Virus record (IMG/VR): IMGVR_UViG_3300008113_000144
Span: 1-64,000 of that record
Direction: 5' to 3' (one strand)
Source of the DNA: a virus
Length of the DNA stretch: 64,000 bases
The position numbers and the translations under genes were made by a program. The notes below the pieces were generated by a model, which did not search any database, was not told where the DNA came from, and saw only the letters and a list, made by a program, of their open reading frames with translations. Of this stretch, positions 50,687 to 58,554 are shown in pieces (the stretch's first letter is position 1; each line of letters opens with the position of its first letter).

Positions 50687-50908
50687 TTACTGAGAGAATG
50701 GTCCCCAACTACCTTTATCACCACTCATACGTTGCTCAAGCTTATCAATCAACTCATCAATTTTCATGAGCTGATCAATATCACCAATCATTGCTGAGAT
50801 AGTTTTACACACAAGTGGGCGCTCTTGGCGAGCAGCATATGCTAAAGCATTACGAAGCGATGCTTCTGCTTCTTTCAGACTAGATTCAACGGATTCGGAC
50901 AGTGCCAT
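50687..50908 (-). CDS. Small conserved helical protein, 73 aa
   Basis: ATG at 50908 (MALSESVESSLKEAEASLRN), then ALAYAARQERPLVCKTISAM. All-alpha with a strongly conserved cyanophage-type opening (MALSESVESSLKEAE..LRNAL..AAR.ERP.VCK). It is the last gene of a long operon starting at 57565. Function unknown. Confidence 0.8.
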   Translation of the reverse strand: MALSESVESSLKEAEASLRNALAYAARQERPLVCKTISAMIGDIDQLMKIDELIDKLEQRMSGDKGSWGPFSQ

Positions 50909-50909
50909 A

Positions 50910-51164
50910 TTAAAAAAACCAAATTTGAATAAGTTTAATAGCTTCCACAATAGCAAAGAATGCTCGGATTGTCAATATATCCCACATCCTCATCTTTTGG
51001 AAATGAGGCCATGATAATACATTGCCAACCATACGACAATAGATACCAACTTCAACACTGGTAAAAAGAATGACAATGTAGCCAACAACAAACATCATGT
51101 TGCCAACTACTCTCATCCAACTGAGAATTGGATACTTGGGATCTATGAATTTATATTCTGTCAT
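50910..51164 (-). CDS. Small membrane protein, 84 aa
   Basis: Transmembrane segments near residues 17-36 (MRVVGNMMFVVGYIVILFTS) and 65-84 (TIRAFFAIVEAIKLIQIWFF). Its middle resembles the membrane protein at 43897-44118 (VGIYCRMVGNVL vs ARIYMVANGLAI). Overlaps the next upstream gene by ATGA. Perhaps a host-envelope effector. Confidence 0.75.
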   Translation of the reverse strand: MTEYKFIDPKYPILSWMRVVGNMMFVVGYIVILFTSVEVGIYCRMVGNVLSWPHFQKMRMWDILTIRAFFAIVEAIKLIQIWFF

Positions 51165-51436
51165 GCCATAGTATCATAATGTTTGATGAGAACATCAATT
51201 AATTCTTTAGTTTTTGATTTATCAAAAAGAACTTCAGCAAATGCTCCACAACCATACTTGGATCGTTTACCAAGAATATACATGAAGGCATATTTGATTC
51301 TATTCAACAACCCAGTGTCTGAAAGGTGAATTTGAAACCAAATGCTATCATTCAACAAAGGATCTGAGTCATAAGAAATGATCATTTGATGACTTACATC
51401 ACCACACTGACAAACAAAAAGATCGTTACTTTCCAT
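51161..51436 (-). CDS. Small protein with Cys motif, 91 aa
   Basis: N-terminal CQCGDVSHQ (residues ~9-17) and a C-terminal LGKRSKYGCGAFAEVLF. The CxCG start followed by an IHLSDTGLLNRIKYAFMYI helix matches a small family of phage and bacterial proteins in which FxCxCG...L is conserved. Possible metal site. Function unknown. Confidence 0.65.
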   Translation of the reverse strand: MESNDLFVCQCGDVSHQMIISYDSDPLLNDSIWFQIHLSDTGLLNRIKYAFMYILGKRSKYGCGAFAEVLFDKSKTKELIDVLIKHYDTMA

Positions 51437-51698
51437 GATTGTTGATAGTAGTTTGCCAGAATGTACTGGTCATTTGGGTAGATCCTGCCATACGAGCAAC
51501 AACTTGACCATTAATCAATGCTACCAGGGTAGGAGTCGCTTCAACGCCACAATCTTTAGCAAATTGAGACCATTCGCCGTCAACTTTAGCAGGAGTAATG
51601 TTTACCACATTATCCCACCCGTCAACTTTCTTCAGTTGTGTTTCAGCATACAAACAAGGGCGGCATCCCTCTTGAACAAATAAATGAATTTCTTTCAT
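51426..51698 (-). CDS. Thioredoxin-like protein, 90 aa
   Basis: Active-site C-R-P-C at residues 12-15 after the first beta strand (EIHLFVQEG), and the cis-proline loop ATPTLVALINGQVVARMAG near residue 54. Shorter than E. coli thioredoxin (108), which fits phage glutaredoxin/thioredoxin types such as T4 NrdC. It may supply electrons to a ribonucleotide reductase or, by position, support the oxidoreductases in this operon. Overlaps upstream and downstream genes. Confidence 0.85.
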   Translation of the reverse strand: MKEIHLFVQEGCRPCLYAETQLKKVDGWDNVVNITPAKVDGEWSQFAKDCGVEATPTLVALINGQVVARMAGSTQMTSTFWQTTINNHGK

Positions 51699-52033
51699 GA
51701 TAGCATTTCTTTAATGGACATTGCTTGGAGTTCCTCATCAGTATATTGTGGATTCTCAGGATTTTCAAGACGAGAGAGTTTTGCTCTCACATCTTCAAGT
51801 TCTTTTCCCGCTTGAATAGAATACCCCCAAGCACGTTGAAATTTAATGTCGTGCTCATCAAGATAGCCCTTGACATAATCACCAAGAACAAATAGCATAG
51901 ATTCTGCTTTTTTGTACTCACGATTATCAAGTTCCTCTTGAACAAAACCAATCATTTCTTTGATATAACCCAGTTTTGATGTGATCATATCAAGTTCATT
52001 CATTGAATTCCAGACATCATCGTAGCTGGTCAT
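51695..52033 (-). CDS. Conserved helical protein, 112 aa
   Basis: MTSYDDVWNSMNELDMITSK then LGYIKEMIGFVQEELDNREY; entire protein is predicted helical with an AESMLFVLGDYVKGYLDEHD middle and a W in FQRAWGYSIQAGKE. It looks like a conserved cyanophage hypothetical; no function known. ATG at 52033, overlapping the previous stop by ATGA. Confidence 0.75.
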   Translation of the reverse strand: MTSYDDVWNSMNELDMITSKLGYIKEMIGFVQEELDNREYKKAESMLFVLGDYVKGYLDEHDIKFQRAWGYSIQAGKELEDVRAKLSRLENPENPQYTDEELQAMSIKEMLS

Positions 52034-52215
52034 GGGGTCTCCGTTGGGACGATGGGTGTATTATAGGTCTGTTGCTCCAGCCTGTCAAGTCTGTTAAGGA
52101 TCTCGTATATGGTATTATCAGTCTCAACCAGTTCGGTTTTGAGATAATTAACTTCATATTCAAGATCACGAATCTTATCATTTAAAGACTCATATTCAAA
52201 ACTATAATCACTCAT
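52030..52215 (-). CDS. Coiled-coil small protein, 61 aa
   Basis: MSDYSFEYESLNDKIRDLEY then EVNYLKTELVETDNTIYEIL, heptad spacing from ~13 to 50, then a Pro/Thr tail. Overlaps the zinc-like 55-residue gene by ATGA. Oligomerising, function unknown. Confidence 0.7.
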   Translation of the reverse strand: MSDYSFEYESLNDKIRDLEYEVNYLKTELVETDNTIYEILNRLDRLEQQTYNTPIVPTETP

Positions 52216-52379
52216 AAAATACCCACCTCTTTTAAATAACGACGATATGCTAAAAATCTACCCATTTTGGGTTGACCAGGGACATTCAGTTGATGACAAA
52301 TTTCACAATAACACAACCAATCATACCATGGTGTGCTAGGATCTAATTCGTGATACTTTATTTCTGATTGCTTCGACAT
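52212..52379 (-). CDS. Small Cys-containing protein, 55 aa
   Basis: The ATG at 52379 gives MSKQSEIKYHELDPSTPWYD then WLCYCEICHQLNVPGQPKMG and RFLAYRRYLKEVGIL, TGA at 52212. It overlaps the halogenase stop by 44 nt in another frame, an unusually long overlap. The C-x-C-x-x-C-H run may bind zinc. Function unknown. Confidence 0.6.
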   Translation of the reverse strand: MSKQSEIKYHELDPSTPWYDWLCYCEICHQLNVPGQPKMGRFLAYRRYLKEVGIL

Positions 52380-53754
52380 AATCTAAATGATGTATTGTGT
52401 CTGTTTTGTATTCTGGTTGTTTAAATGGCAGCACAGTTGATGAAGTATTCCAAGTGTGATCTTTGGCAGCTATTGTGTGCATAAACATAATATAATCATC
52501 ATGATCCATATAATAATCTCCAAGGAGATTTATAATATGTTCTTGGTAATCATATTTTATGTTTTTATGATCTATCCAAAAACGAGTATCATCTCGTTGA
52601 CACGTTTTATATTGAGTTAAAATGAATGCTGCCCAAAATTTGTATCTACTTTCAATTCTATCATTAATAACTTGTCTCAAACTATTTACAACATTTTTAT
52701 CTGGAATATCTTTCCATTGTTGTAAAATAGGTTTTAAATGATTAATGACATCAATTGTTAATGTTAGACCAGGAGCATCTAGTGGTTCTAGAAATCCATT
52801 AGCCAAACCCAGAGTACAGTAATTTTCATGATATGTTTTTTTATTATATCGAGGATAAAAATTGACAAGCCTTGGTTCTATATCTACACCAACGTCATTA
52901 ATAAATTCTTGCCTAGCTCTATCTTCACTGATATAGTTGGAGCTGAATGTATATCCTGTACCAATTCTTGAATAAGTTGGCGTTATCCATCTCCATCCAT
53001 ACTTCATAGTTTTTGCTACTGTGTATGGATGAAATTGATTTCTTTTATCAGTATATTCTAGTGGATATACAAAAGCTTTATTTGTTAACAATACATCAGA
53101 CAAATCTACATATTCTTCATTCAGAATATCATTGTAACCAGTGGCAACAATATAGTAATCTGCTGTGATTACAGTACCTTTATCAGTAATAAGTCTTTCG
53201 ATCTTATCATCTATTTTTTCTACTTTATCAATAGTTTCTGCTAGTGTAGAAACATGTTTATGTTTTTTACAGTGCTTAGAAATAAACTCAATATATTTGC
53301 CAGCATCAAAATGCCATGATTTTGGGTAAAAGAAATCTGATTTGAATACCTGATTATCTTTTATAGCATCGTTCAAGTTACAAGCAATTAGATCATTTAT
53401 AGAAACATCCTTTGGCTTGTTTGCCAAAAGCCTATAAAACATGGTCGTATGAATGCTCATAGCATTCGATGATCTATTATTTTTAAAATTGTGAATAAAA
53501 TTATTTTTAGACCAATTCTTATAATAGACACCATATTTTATAGCGGCATCTGATTCAGTGACAAAAATATCCTGATTTATTCCAACTTCTTGGTGGAAAT
53601 CATTTAACTTAATTGTATTAGATTCTCCAACACCAATACTAGGAATGTGTGGAGAACCTACAATTACAATTTCTTTAAAAAACTCTTTTTTCATCGCCAT
53701 GGCAGCACAAGCCATCCAGCCTGCTGCCCCAGTTCCAACAATACAGAGTTTCAT
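52336..53754 (-). CDS. Flavin-dependent tryptophan-halogenase-like enzyme, 472 aa
   Basis: N-terminal FAD fold with G-x-G-x-x-G (GTGAAGW, residues 7-13), GVGESN (41-46), conserved Lys73 in the DAAIKYGVYYKNW segment (equivalent to the Lys that carries the HOX intermediate in PrnA), the WxWxxP motif (GWRWITP, 253-259) and a FLEPLDAPGL loop (~321-330) where PrnA-type enzymes have EPLES. The Asp for Glu and Ala for Ser differences could change substrate. Family members halogenate indoles or aromatics using reduced flavin, O2 and halide. A viral halogenase is known from cyanophage Syn10. AT-rich relative to its operon, suggesting transfer. No flavin reductase seen here. Confidence 0.85.
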   Translation of the reverse strand: MKLCIVGTGAAGWMACAAMAMKKEFFKEIVIVGSPHIPSIGVGESNTIKLNDFHQEVGINQDIFVTESDAAIKYGVYYKNWSKNNFIHNFKNNRSSNAMSIHTTMFYRLLANKPKDVSINDLIACNLNDAIKDNQVFKSDFFYPKSWHFDAGKYIEFISKHCKKHKHVSTLAETIDKVEKIDDKIERLITDKGTVITADYYIVATGYNDILNEEYVDLSDVLLTNKAFVYPLEYTDKRNQFHPYTVAKTMKYGWRWITPTYSRIGTGYTFSSNYISEDRARQEFINDVGVDIEPRLVNFYPRYNKKTYHENYCTLGLANGFLEPLDAPGLTLTIDVINHLKPILQQWKDIPDKNVVNSLRQVINDRIESRYKFWAAFILTQYKTCQRDDTRFWIDHKNIKYDYQEHIINLLGDYYMDHDDYIMFMHTIAAKDHTWNTSSTVLPFKQPEYKTDTIHHLDYVEAIRNKVSRIRS

Positions 53755-53978
53755 AGTTTTCCACCAACAGTCCCTTCATGTGTTTTTGTTTCTGGAAATC
53801 CTTCTTGTAGACATTTAAGATACCAACGTGTAGCTGATACACATTGCTCTCTAGTCCCTGAAGTAATTACACATTTTCCATCTTTTGTGTAAGAATCCCA
53901 AGTTCCGTACTTTTTTTGTTCCACACGAAATGTGTCGTCAATCCAGTCAACTTCAGCGATTTCAGGATGCTCATTCAT
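53751..53978 (-). CDS. Small conserved protein, 75 aa
   Basis: MNEHPEIAEVDWIDDTFRVE then QKKYGTWDSYTKDGKCVITS and TREQCVSATRWYLKCLQEGF. The GTWDSYTKxG...T..E..V..TR.YLK..QEGF pattern occurs in cyanophage hypotheticals. It overlaps the halogenase start by 4 nt. Unknown. Confidence 0.75.
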   Translation of the reverse strand: MNEHPEIAEVDWIDDTFRVEQKKYGTWDSYTKDGKCVITSGTREQCVSATRWYLKCLQEGFPETKTHEGTVGGKL

Positions 53979-54295
53979 TCAAATTCTCCTGTGTAGTTTT
54001 TGATTTTTCCTGAGCGATATACGCCCTCAATTCGGGTGTCTCTGTCCACTCCCAGATTGTGCCATCCTTCTGGGTATAAGATTTCGGAATTGTTTGGAGT
54101 TTCATAAATTTCTACCTCAACTTTAATTTCTTTATCATTCCAGTGTCTCACCACCCCCGCCACAATGAAGACGTTGGTGATGAGATATGTAGCAAAGATA
54201 ATCGTTCTAACGATTGCTACTCGGTCTGCCACGTCGTCTTTTTTGTGTGCCTTCTCGCCCAGTGCTAGTGCCCACAGATGCCACAGTTTTTTCAT
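53975..54295 (-). CDS. Membrane protein, 106 aa
   Basis: ATG at 54295 (MKKLWHLWALALGEKAHKKD) is chosen because the KxLWHLWALALGEK opening is well conserved in cyanomyoviruses. One transmembrane helix (IVRTIIFATYLITNVFIVAG, ~30-50), basic segment, then a beta-rich soluble end. Overlaps the AT-hook gene by 89 nt in another frame. Confidence 0.75.
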   Translation of the reverse strand: MKKLWHLWALALGEKAHKKDDVADRVAIVRTIIFATYLITNVFIVAGVVRHWNDKEIKVEVEIYETPNNSEILYPEGWHNLGVDRDTRIEGVYRSGKIKNYTGEFE

Positions 54296-54584
54296 TTGGT
54301 TCAAAGAATTGTTCAAGAGAAGAGAATAGTTCCTGTTTGGGTTTCCTGCCACGCTTCTTAGGAGTTTCTACAGGATCCTCCTTGTCCACAACAGGAAGTG
54401 GCACAGCAAGTTCTGGATCTTGATAATGGATGGTAGCATCCTTTGCCTTGATTTTGTAGCGAGTCAGATGCTTGTCGAGATGATTCTGGCATTGAAACCA
54501 GCAGATTTTATGCTCCTTCCCGTCCTGATACTCCAGACGAATCGGAAACCCAGTGTGAGGGAACAGGTCTTGGTCTTGTTTCAT
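54207..54584 (-). CDS. AT-hook-containing DNA-binding protein, 125 aa
   Basis: ATG at 54584 (MKQDQDLFPHTGFPIRLEYQ). The N-terminal half is a small beta domain (KICWFQCQNHLDKHLTRYKI). The C-terminal half has two AT-hook-like motifs, KKRGRKPK and RRRGRPS. A DNA-bending role in regulation or replication is inferred. Overlaps both neighbours (77 and 89 nt), extreme even for this operon. Confidence 0.75.
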   Translation of the reverse strand: MKQDQDLFPHTGFPIRLEYQDGKEHKICWFQCQNHLDKHLTRYKIKAKDATIHYQDPELAVPLPVVDKEDPVETPKKRGRKPKQELFSSLEQFFEPNEKTVASVGTSTGREGTQKRRRGRPSSNR

Positions 54585-54930
54585 AATGTTGTAGTTTGCC
54601 GTTGAGGAACGTGAGAGCACACTCTGGCCAGTCTTCCCACCGACCATCGTATTTCTGTGGATATACTACCACAGTTTTGGACAACTGGCAAGCTTTGACC
54701 CTGCCGTGGTTGCCGTTGAGAATGTATTCTAATCCCAATAGGTTTTCATCAGAATCTACAATGTCAAAGATGTCTTCATCTTCAATGACCCACAACCTAC
54801 CAGATGGATCTAGCCAATAAAAATCCAAAAATCCTCTGTATTTGTCATTAAATGTCTTGGATTGACATACAGCTTCAGTAAACTGTTCTCCTAGATCATA
54901 AGATGATCTAAACCAATCAAACATGCCCAT
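54508..54930 (-). CDS. Conserved phage protein (MGMFDWFRSSYDLG family), 140 aa
   Basis: Starts MGMFDWFRSSYDLGEQFTEA, a recognisable family head found in many T4-like and cyanophage genomes and always of unknown function. The middle FYWLDPSGRLWVIEDED is a beta hairpin. Complete, with stop in the AT-hook gene. Confidence 0.8.
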   Translation of the reverse strand: MGMFDWFRSSYDLGEQFTEAVCQSKTFNDKYRGFLDFYWLDPSGRLWVIEDEDIFDIVDSDENLLGLEYILNGNHGRVKACQLSKTVVVYPQKYDGRWEDWPECALTFLNGKLQHYETRPRPVPSHWVSDSSGVSGREGA

Positions 54931-54934
54931 GACA

Positions 54935-55102
54935 TTAAGTTGTAGTAATGTTAAAGTTAAAACTATCTATGAATGTTTCCCATCCTTGATCAGTTGCTTT
55001 TTCATGCTCATAGACAAATTTATATCCACTTTCATTCATCAGTCCTACTTCAATCTCAGCTTTAATAAGTGTCCGAAGAATTTCTATTTGTTCTTTAGTC
55101 AT
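54935..55102 (-). CDS. Small helical protein, 55 aa
   Basis: The ATG at 55102 gives MTKEQIEILRTLIKAEIEVG then LMNESGYKFVYEHEKATDQG and WETFIDSFNFNITTT, TAA at 54935. Overlaps the previous stop (ATGA). Helical, unknown. Confidence 0.65.
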   Translation of the reverse strand: MTKEQIEILRTLIKAEIEVGLMNESGYKFVYEHEKATDQGWETFIDSFNFNITTT

Positions 55103-55776
55103 CCCAGTTTCCTCCTAATTTTATCAAGACAATCATTCCATCCTTCTACCAGTTCTTCAACACCAACAGATTGAGAACCTTCGGCAGATTGATAACTGGG
55201 CATCCATTTCCAAATCCTTTCAACAAGATCTTTAATACATGTGTCAGAATCTCCATCAACTCCAGTTGTGAAGATGTCACTCCACCAATCTTCAATCACA
55301 TCATATAGAGTAGGACCAAAGGTAAACTTGAGTGATCCTTGTGGATTGGCAGAGATGTCAGCAGCAAACATCTTCTCAAGCAATCGGAATGTTTCTGGAT
55401 CATCTATACGAGTGAGTTGATCACCTTTATCATTTTCACGCCACCACTTCACCCAATCATCACTATGTCTATACTTCATACGATAGTATTTGACGGTATT
55501 ATAATCAACACAATACACGCTACCATCTTTGAGGAGATCCATTTTACGAATAGGTGTTTTCTCAATCTCTTCAAGTAGTGCTACTTTCTTTTCAAGAATT
55601 TTAAGTTGTGCTTTCAGGTCTTCAAGTTCAGTCATAGGAGTTTCGTATTGTACTGGTTCAGATAGAGGAGACATAGGACACTTATTTGGATCAATACATG
55701 TACTGTTAATTGAGTTTGTTTTCAGATAGTTTGGAGCATAACACCATCCACAATCCCAGTATTTACAAACAGTCAT
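55099..55776 (-). CDS. Cys-rich zinc-binding protein, 225 aa
   Basis: N-terminal MTVCKYWDCGWCYAPNYLKT, then CIDPNKCP: five Cys in 33 residues (4, 9, 12, 27, 33) spaced as in small CCCH-like zinc fingers of cyanophage proteins. Then a heptad helix (ELEDLKAQLKILEKKVALLE, about residues 50-70) and an acidic C-terminus. May bind RNA, which fits the RNA-repair gene beside it, but this is inference. Confidence 0.7.
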   Translation of the reverse strand: MTVCKYWDCGWCYAPNYLKTNSINSTCIDPNKCPMSPLSEPVQYETPMTELEDLKAQLKILEKKVALLEEIEKTPIRKMDLLKDGSVYCVDYNTVKYYRMKYRHSDDWVKWWRENDKGDQLTRIDDPETFRLLEKMFAADISANPQGSLKFTFGPTLYDVIEDWWSDIFTTGVDGDSDTCIKDLVERIWKWMPSYQSAEGSQSVGVEELVEGWNDCLDKIRRKLG

Positions 55777-56846
55777 CGGTCTTTGTGCTTCAGAAGATAC
55801 GAGTTAGCAATCGCCTTGAAAGTGAAATTACTCTCCCACGACTTGAATACTAGACCCTCACGCTTAGTTTGAGGATTCAGCGATGGACCTTCAGCATATT
55901 CTAGCAGATCATCAATGGTATCGTATGCTTGAGCAACACGAAGGTCTCCATCAATGATAGGCACATGCTCAATGTCAGCACCCATTTCATCTAGCATTTC
56001 AAGAACAGTGTATCGTTCATCTGGTTTCAGATAGTATCCATGAGTGATACTATAGATGTCAAACAAATAGAAGCGTTGACCTTTGAGTTTCTCAGGATTA
56101 CCCTGAATACCTTCACCAATCAGTTCACCCTGAATAGCATACTCTTCACCATGTTTGATGCTAAGTTGAAGCAAAGCATCAACAATACCTTGCTCCCGTG
56201 CTGCTTTCCAGAAACTATTGCCCTCAGTTTCAATCAGATCAATATTACGAGAGCACACACCAATTTCACCATTCTTGACATACACAGTCATACTGCTACC
56301 ATCAAGTTTGGTAGTTACTTCATAGATCTCATCTTTGTGGGTCTCAAAGATTTCTTTACGAAGGTTCTGACAACGTTCTTGGTCAGTTTTAGGAATGAAG
56401 TGAGGAAAGTTACCCTTCATCGTACCTTGAAGTTGAGCAGGAATAGGTGGTTCCCACTTCTGAATACCAAGATATTCAGTAATATCTGTGCCGATAGTAA
56501 ATCCTTCTTCACCAACAGTCCAGGGGCGATTTTCTGGACCCCAAGTGCTAAGAGGAAGCAGAAGTCCCTGTGAGATTTGCCCACGAAGTTTCACAGTTTT
56601 CAGACGTTCACCCTTCACACCATTATATTCACGGGGTTCTTGACCTTTACTCAGAAAGGGAGCAAGTTCGTGAGGCACCCAACTATCAATCTCAAGATAG
56701 ATGGCAACATCACCAACTTGATATTCACCTTTCTTGACCACTACAGGCCAACCACCATTCACGATGGCACATTCAATAGCATCAGCACCTTCAATCGGTT
56801 TGATGTAAGTGATTTCAGCGATACTAGCGAGTTTACGAATAGTCAT
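55773..56846 (-). CDS. RNA ligase, DRB0094/Rnl5-like, 357 aa
   Basis: ATG at 56846 overlaps the next stop (TAATG). The KLDGSS motif at residues 180-185 gives Lys180 as the adenylated nucleophile. YAIQGELIGEGIQGN (motif IIIa), REGLVFKS (IV) and FKAIANSYLLKH (V) follow in order. The ~150-residue N-terminal OB-like part is characteristic of the DRB0094 group rather than T4 Rnl2. Seals RNA nicks or breaks with ATP, probably in tRNA repair alongside the neighbouring kinase, phosphatase and Rnl1 ligase. Confidence 0.85.
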   Translation of the reverse strand: MTIRKLASIAEITYIKPIEGADAIECAIVNGGWPVVVKKGEYQVGDVAIYLEIDSWVPHELAPFLSKGQEPREYNGVKGERLKTVKLRGQISQGLLLPLSTWGPENRPWTVGEEGFTIGTDITEYLGIQKWEPPIPAQLQGTMKGNFPHFIPKTDQERCQNLRKEIFETHKDEIYEVTTKLDGSSMTVYVKNGEIGVCSRNIDLIETEGNSFWKAAREQGIVDALLQLSIKHGEEYAIQGELIGEGIQGNPEKLKGQRFYLFDIYSITHGYYLKPDERYTVLEMLDEMGADIEHVPIIDGDLRVAQAYDTIDDLLEYAEGPSLNPQTKREGLVFKSWESNFTFKAIANSYLLKHKDR

Positions 56847-57196
56847 TACAGGTCTTCTCCAGCAAGTTGTTCCCAAGCGTATTGTTCACGCTCCCTCAAT
56901 GATTCAATAGAACCTTTAGCAACCTCAGGCCATTCTTCTTTAGAGTTCTGCCACCAATCTTTGTAATCTTCTGGCATTACAGAAGATAGTTCGTCATCAT
57001 AACGTTGAAGACGATCAAGTTCTGATTTGATAATCAGCAAGTTGTCGTAGTTTTCTTTATTAATATCATATTCTTCTTCCATCCAAGAAGGGTCACTATC
57101 TTCCTGATTCAATTCTTCACGAATCTCCCACGAAAGAGATTCCATGTCACCTGCTGTTTGTTGAAGGAAGTAATCAATCGTGTCAAATAAAGTCAT
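56846..57196 (-). CDS. Acidic helical protein, 116 aa
   Basis: ATG 57196 (MTLFDTIDYFLQQTAGDMES) gives an all-helix, very acidic protein (REELNQEDSDPSWMEEEYDI). Coupled to the ligase gene. Function unknown; probably not an enzyme given the composition. Confidence 0.7.
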   Translation of the reverse strand: MTLFDTIDYFLQQTAGDMESLSWEIREELNQEDSDPSWMEEEYDINKENYDNLLIIKSELDRLQRYDDELSSVMPEDYKDWWQNSKEEWPEVAKGSIESLREREQYAWEQLAGEDL

Positions 57197-57365
57197 GATC
57201 GTCAAAAGTAAAGTAATCAGTAATGGCAGACATTACAGCGTCATTGATTCGATCAATGATCACATGCTCTTCTGGATTCTCTACATGTTTGTGGGCAAGA
57301 CGCCAACCACGTTGAACACCTTGCTCAATTGCCATTTCAAGAATAACATGGAACTTAGGTTTCAT
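57183..57365 (-). CDS. Small conserved protein, 60 aa
   Basis: MKPKFHVILEMAIEQGVQRG then WRLAHKHVENPEEHVIIDRI. The MKPKFH.ILEMAIE.G...G...AHKHV..P.EEH pattern is common in cyanophages. All-helix, acidic end; overlaps both neighbours. Confidence 0.8.
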   Translation of the reverse strand: MKPKFHVILEMAIEQGVQRGWRLAHKHVENPEEHVIIDRINDAVMSAITDYFTFDDHDFI

Positions 57366-57565
57366 TTAAAAGCACCACCAATGATAGCAAAAATCAGAAT
57401 AACAGCAACAATAGCAAGAAAAATTAGAGCACTAATCCACAAAGGAGACAGCACCCACACCCAAGGCCAAGTGATGTTACCAGTGAGTTTCAGACCAATA
57501 AACAAAATGGTAAGCAAACCAGTGAAACCAATGCCACTGGAAGAGGAAGAAGAGTTGCTAGACAT
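57362..57565 (-). CDS. Small membrane protein (Fragile-X-F type), 67 aa
   Basis: ATG at 57565: Ser-rich start then GIGFTGLLTILFIGLKLTGN, ITWPWVWVLSPLWISALIF and VAVILIFAIIGGA. Two transmembrane helices with the GLLTxxFIxLKLxGxIxWxWxWVLxPxWI core that defines the small phage 'transmembrane Fragile-X-F' family. First gene of the very long operon down to 50687. Function unknown. Confidence 0.8.
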   Translation of the reverse strand: MSSNSSSSSSGIGFTGLLTILFIGLKLTGNITWPWVWVLSPLWISALIFLAIVAVILIFAIIGGAFK

Positions 57566-57587
57566 GTGTTTTATTTGAACTGAAGTC

Positions 57588-57644
57588 AGTATAGACCATA
57601 AAAAAGGGGGCGTCAACCCCCCTGTGTCGGTTTCAGAACTGTCC
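57588..57644 (-). promoter_or_regulatory. Composite terminator-promoter with dyad
   Basis: -10 TATACT (57588-57593), -35 TTGACG (57611-57616), 17-bp spacer, dyad 57623-57644 (gap 29 bp). The -35 lies in the loop of a G/C stem (606-610 with 617-621) followed by TTTTTT, so it also terminates the phosphatase gene. The leader has GTTCAAAT before the ATG. Confidence 0.85.
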
Positions 57645-58103
57645 TTTACCCTGCCCCACATCAAATACCCAGATGCCACGCTGAACCCACATGTTTACAA
57701 CACGCTGGCGATCATCAAAGACACCCAGAATCATGTGAGTTTTGAGGATTTCATCAGCAATCTCGCCTTTGACGACGGCATCATCACGATGATCTTTATA
57801 CTTTCTCATATACAGACCATCCCATTTGAAACCAAAGGCAGTCAACCACTCTTCTGTTTGCTCACGATAGTCGTCTGATCGACCAGATACAAAGAACAAA
57901 TCACAATCCATGGTTCCTTTGCTAGCATGTAGTGCTTTATACACATAATCTACTGCTAGATGAGGAACATCTTGTCCCAATCCTTTGTTCCAAGCATCCC
58001 AATTACGGGGTTTAGTTGCTACGTATTGACGACGATGGCGAACATCACAGATGGTGCCATCGAGATCGAAAACGAAGCACTTCTTTCGTACCACATTCGA
58101 CAT
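57633..58103 (-). CDS. Polynucleotide 3'-phosphatase (HAD), 156 aa
   Basis: ATG at 58103 (the upstream TTG is not needed). DLDGTICDVRHRR at about residues 13-25 is HAD motif I (Asp nucleophile and Asp+2). FFVSGRSDDYREQTEEWL provides motif II Ser, and ILGVFDDRQRVVNMW motif IV. Like the C-terminal half of T4 Pnkp, it would remove 3' phosphates before ligation. In T4 it is fused to the kinase; here they are separate and overlap by 59 nt in different frames. Length fits a single HAD domain. Confidence 0.85.
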   Translation of the reverse strand: MSNVVRKKCFVFDLDGTICDVRHRRQYVATKPRNWDAWNKGLGQDVPHLAVDYVYKALHASKGTMDCDLFFVSGRSDDYREQTEEWLTAFGFKWDGLYMRKYKDHRDDAVVKGEIADEILKTHMILGVFDDRQRVVNMWVQRGIWVFDVGQGKGQF

Positions 58104-58554
58104 AATCAAATCCTTCTGCTACAGTTGGTTTTTCAAATTGATGATACATTCTTTTCAGAATGTCTTTAGGAATAAACTTACCGTCACGATGATTGTTTCG
58201 TTCCAGTGCTTCCTCTAGAGTAATTTCAAAGTAAATTGCTCCTCTATGATAGTATGATGGCAGTTTATTCAGTTTTTTCTTTCGTGCTTTGGCACTAAGA
58301 TTGGTCTGATCCCAGATAATATCTTTACCATTGTCGATGGCATATGGGATCAGTTTCTCCATCATCCATGTTGCTTCTTTGATATACTTATCGAACACTT
58401 CATTATACGTTTTGCCCTCTTTTTTGGCATAGTAATCAATGTAGTAGTCCGTCGAGAGAACCACAGAATTTTTCCAATAATCCAGAGCAAGAAGTTTATC
58501 CACATAGGTAGATTTCCCGCTGGTGGGGATACCACAAAGCATTACACATTCCAT
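58045..58554 (-). CDS. Polynucleotide 5'-kinase domain protein, 169 aa
   Basis: ATG at 58554 with GGAGG ahead. Walker A GIPTSGKST at residues 8-16, then a DQTNLSAKARKKKLNKL segment (lid/DxxN) and basic C-terminal region. It corresponds to the N-terminal kinase of T4 PseT/Pnkp, which phosphorylates RNA 5' ends. The C-terminus ends inside the start of the phosphatase gene. Confidence 0.85.
   Translation of the reverse strand: MECVMLCGIPTSGKSTYVDKLLALDYWKNSVVLSTDYYIDYYAKKEGKTYNEVFDKYIKEATWMMEKLIPYAIDNGKDIIWDQTNLSAKARKKKLNKLPSYYHRGAIYFEITLEEALERNNHRDGKFIPKDILKRMYHQFEKPTVAEGFDYVECGTKEVLRFRSRWHHL

Noticed and set aside
54207-54930. Treating the 77- and 89-nt overlapping frames as artefacts
   Set aside because: All three frames start with family-typical or motif-bearing sequence (MGMFDWFRSSYDLG, AT-hooks, LWHLWALALGEK), so the overlaps are accepted as real.
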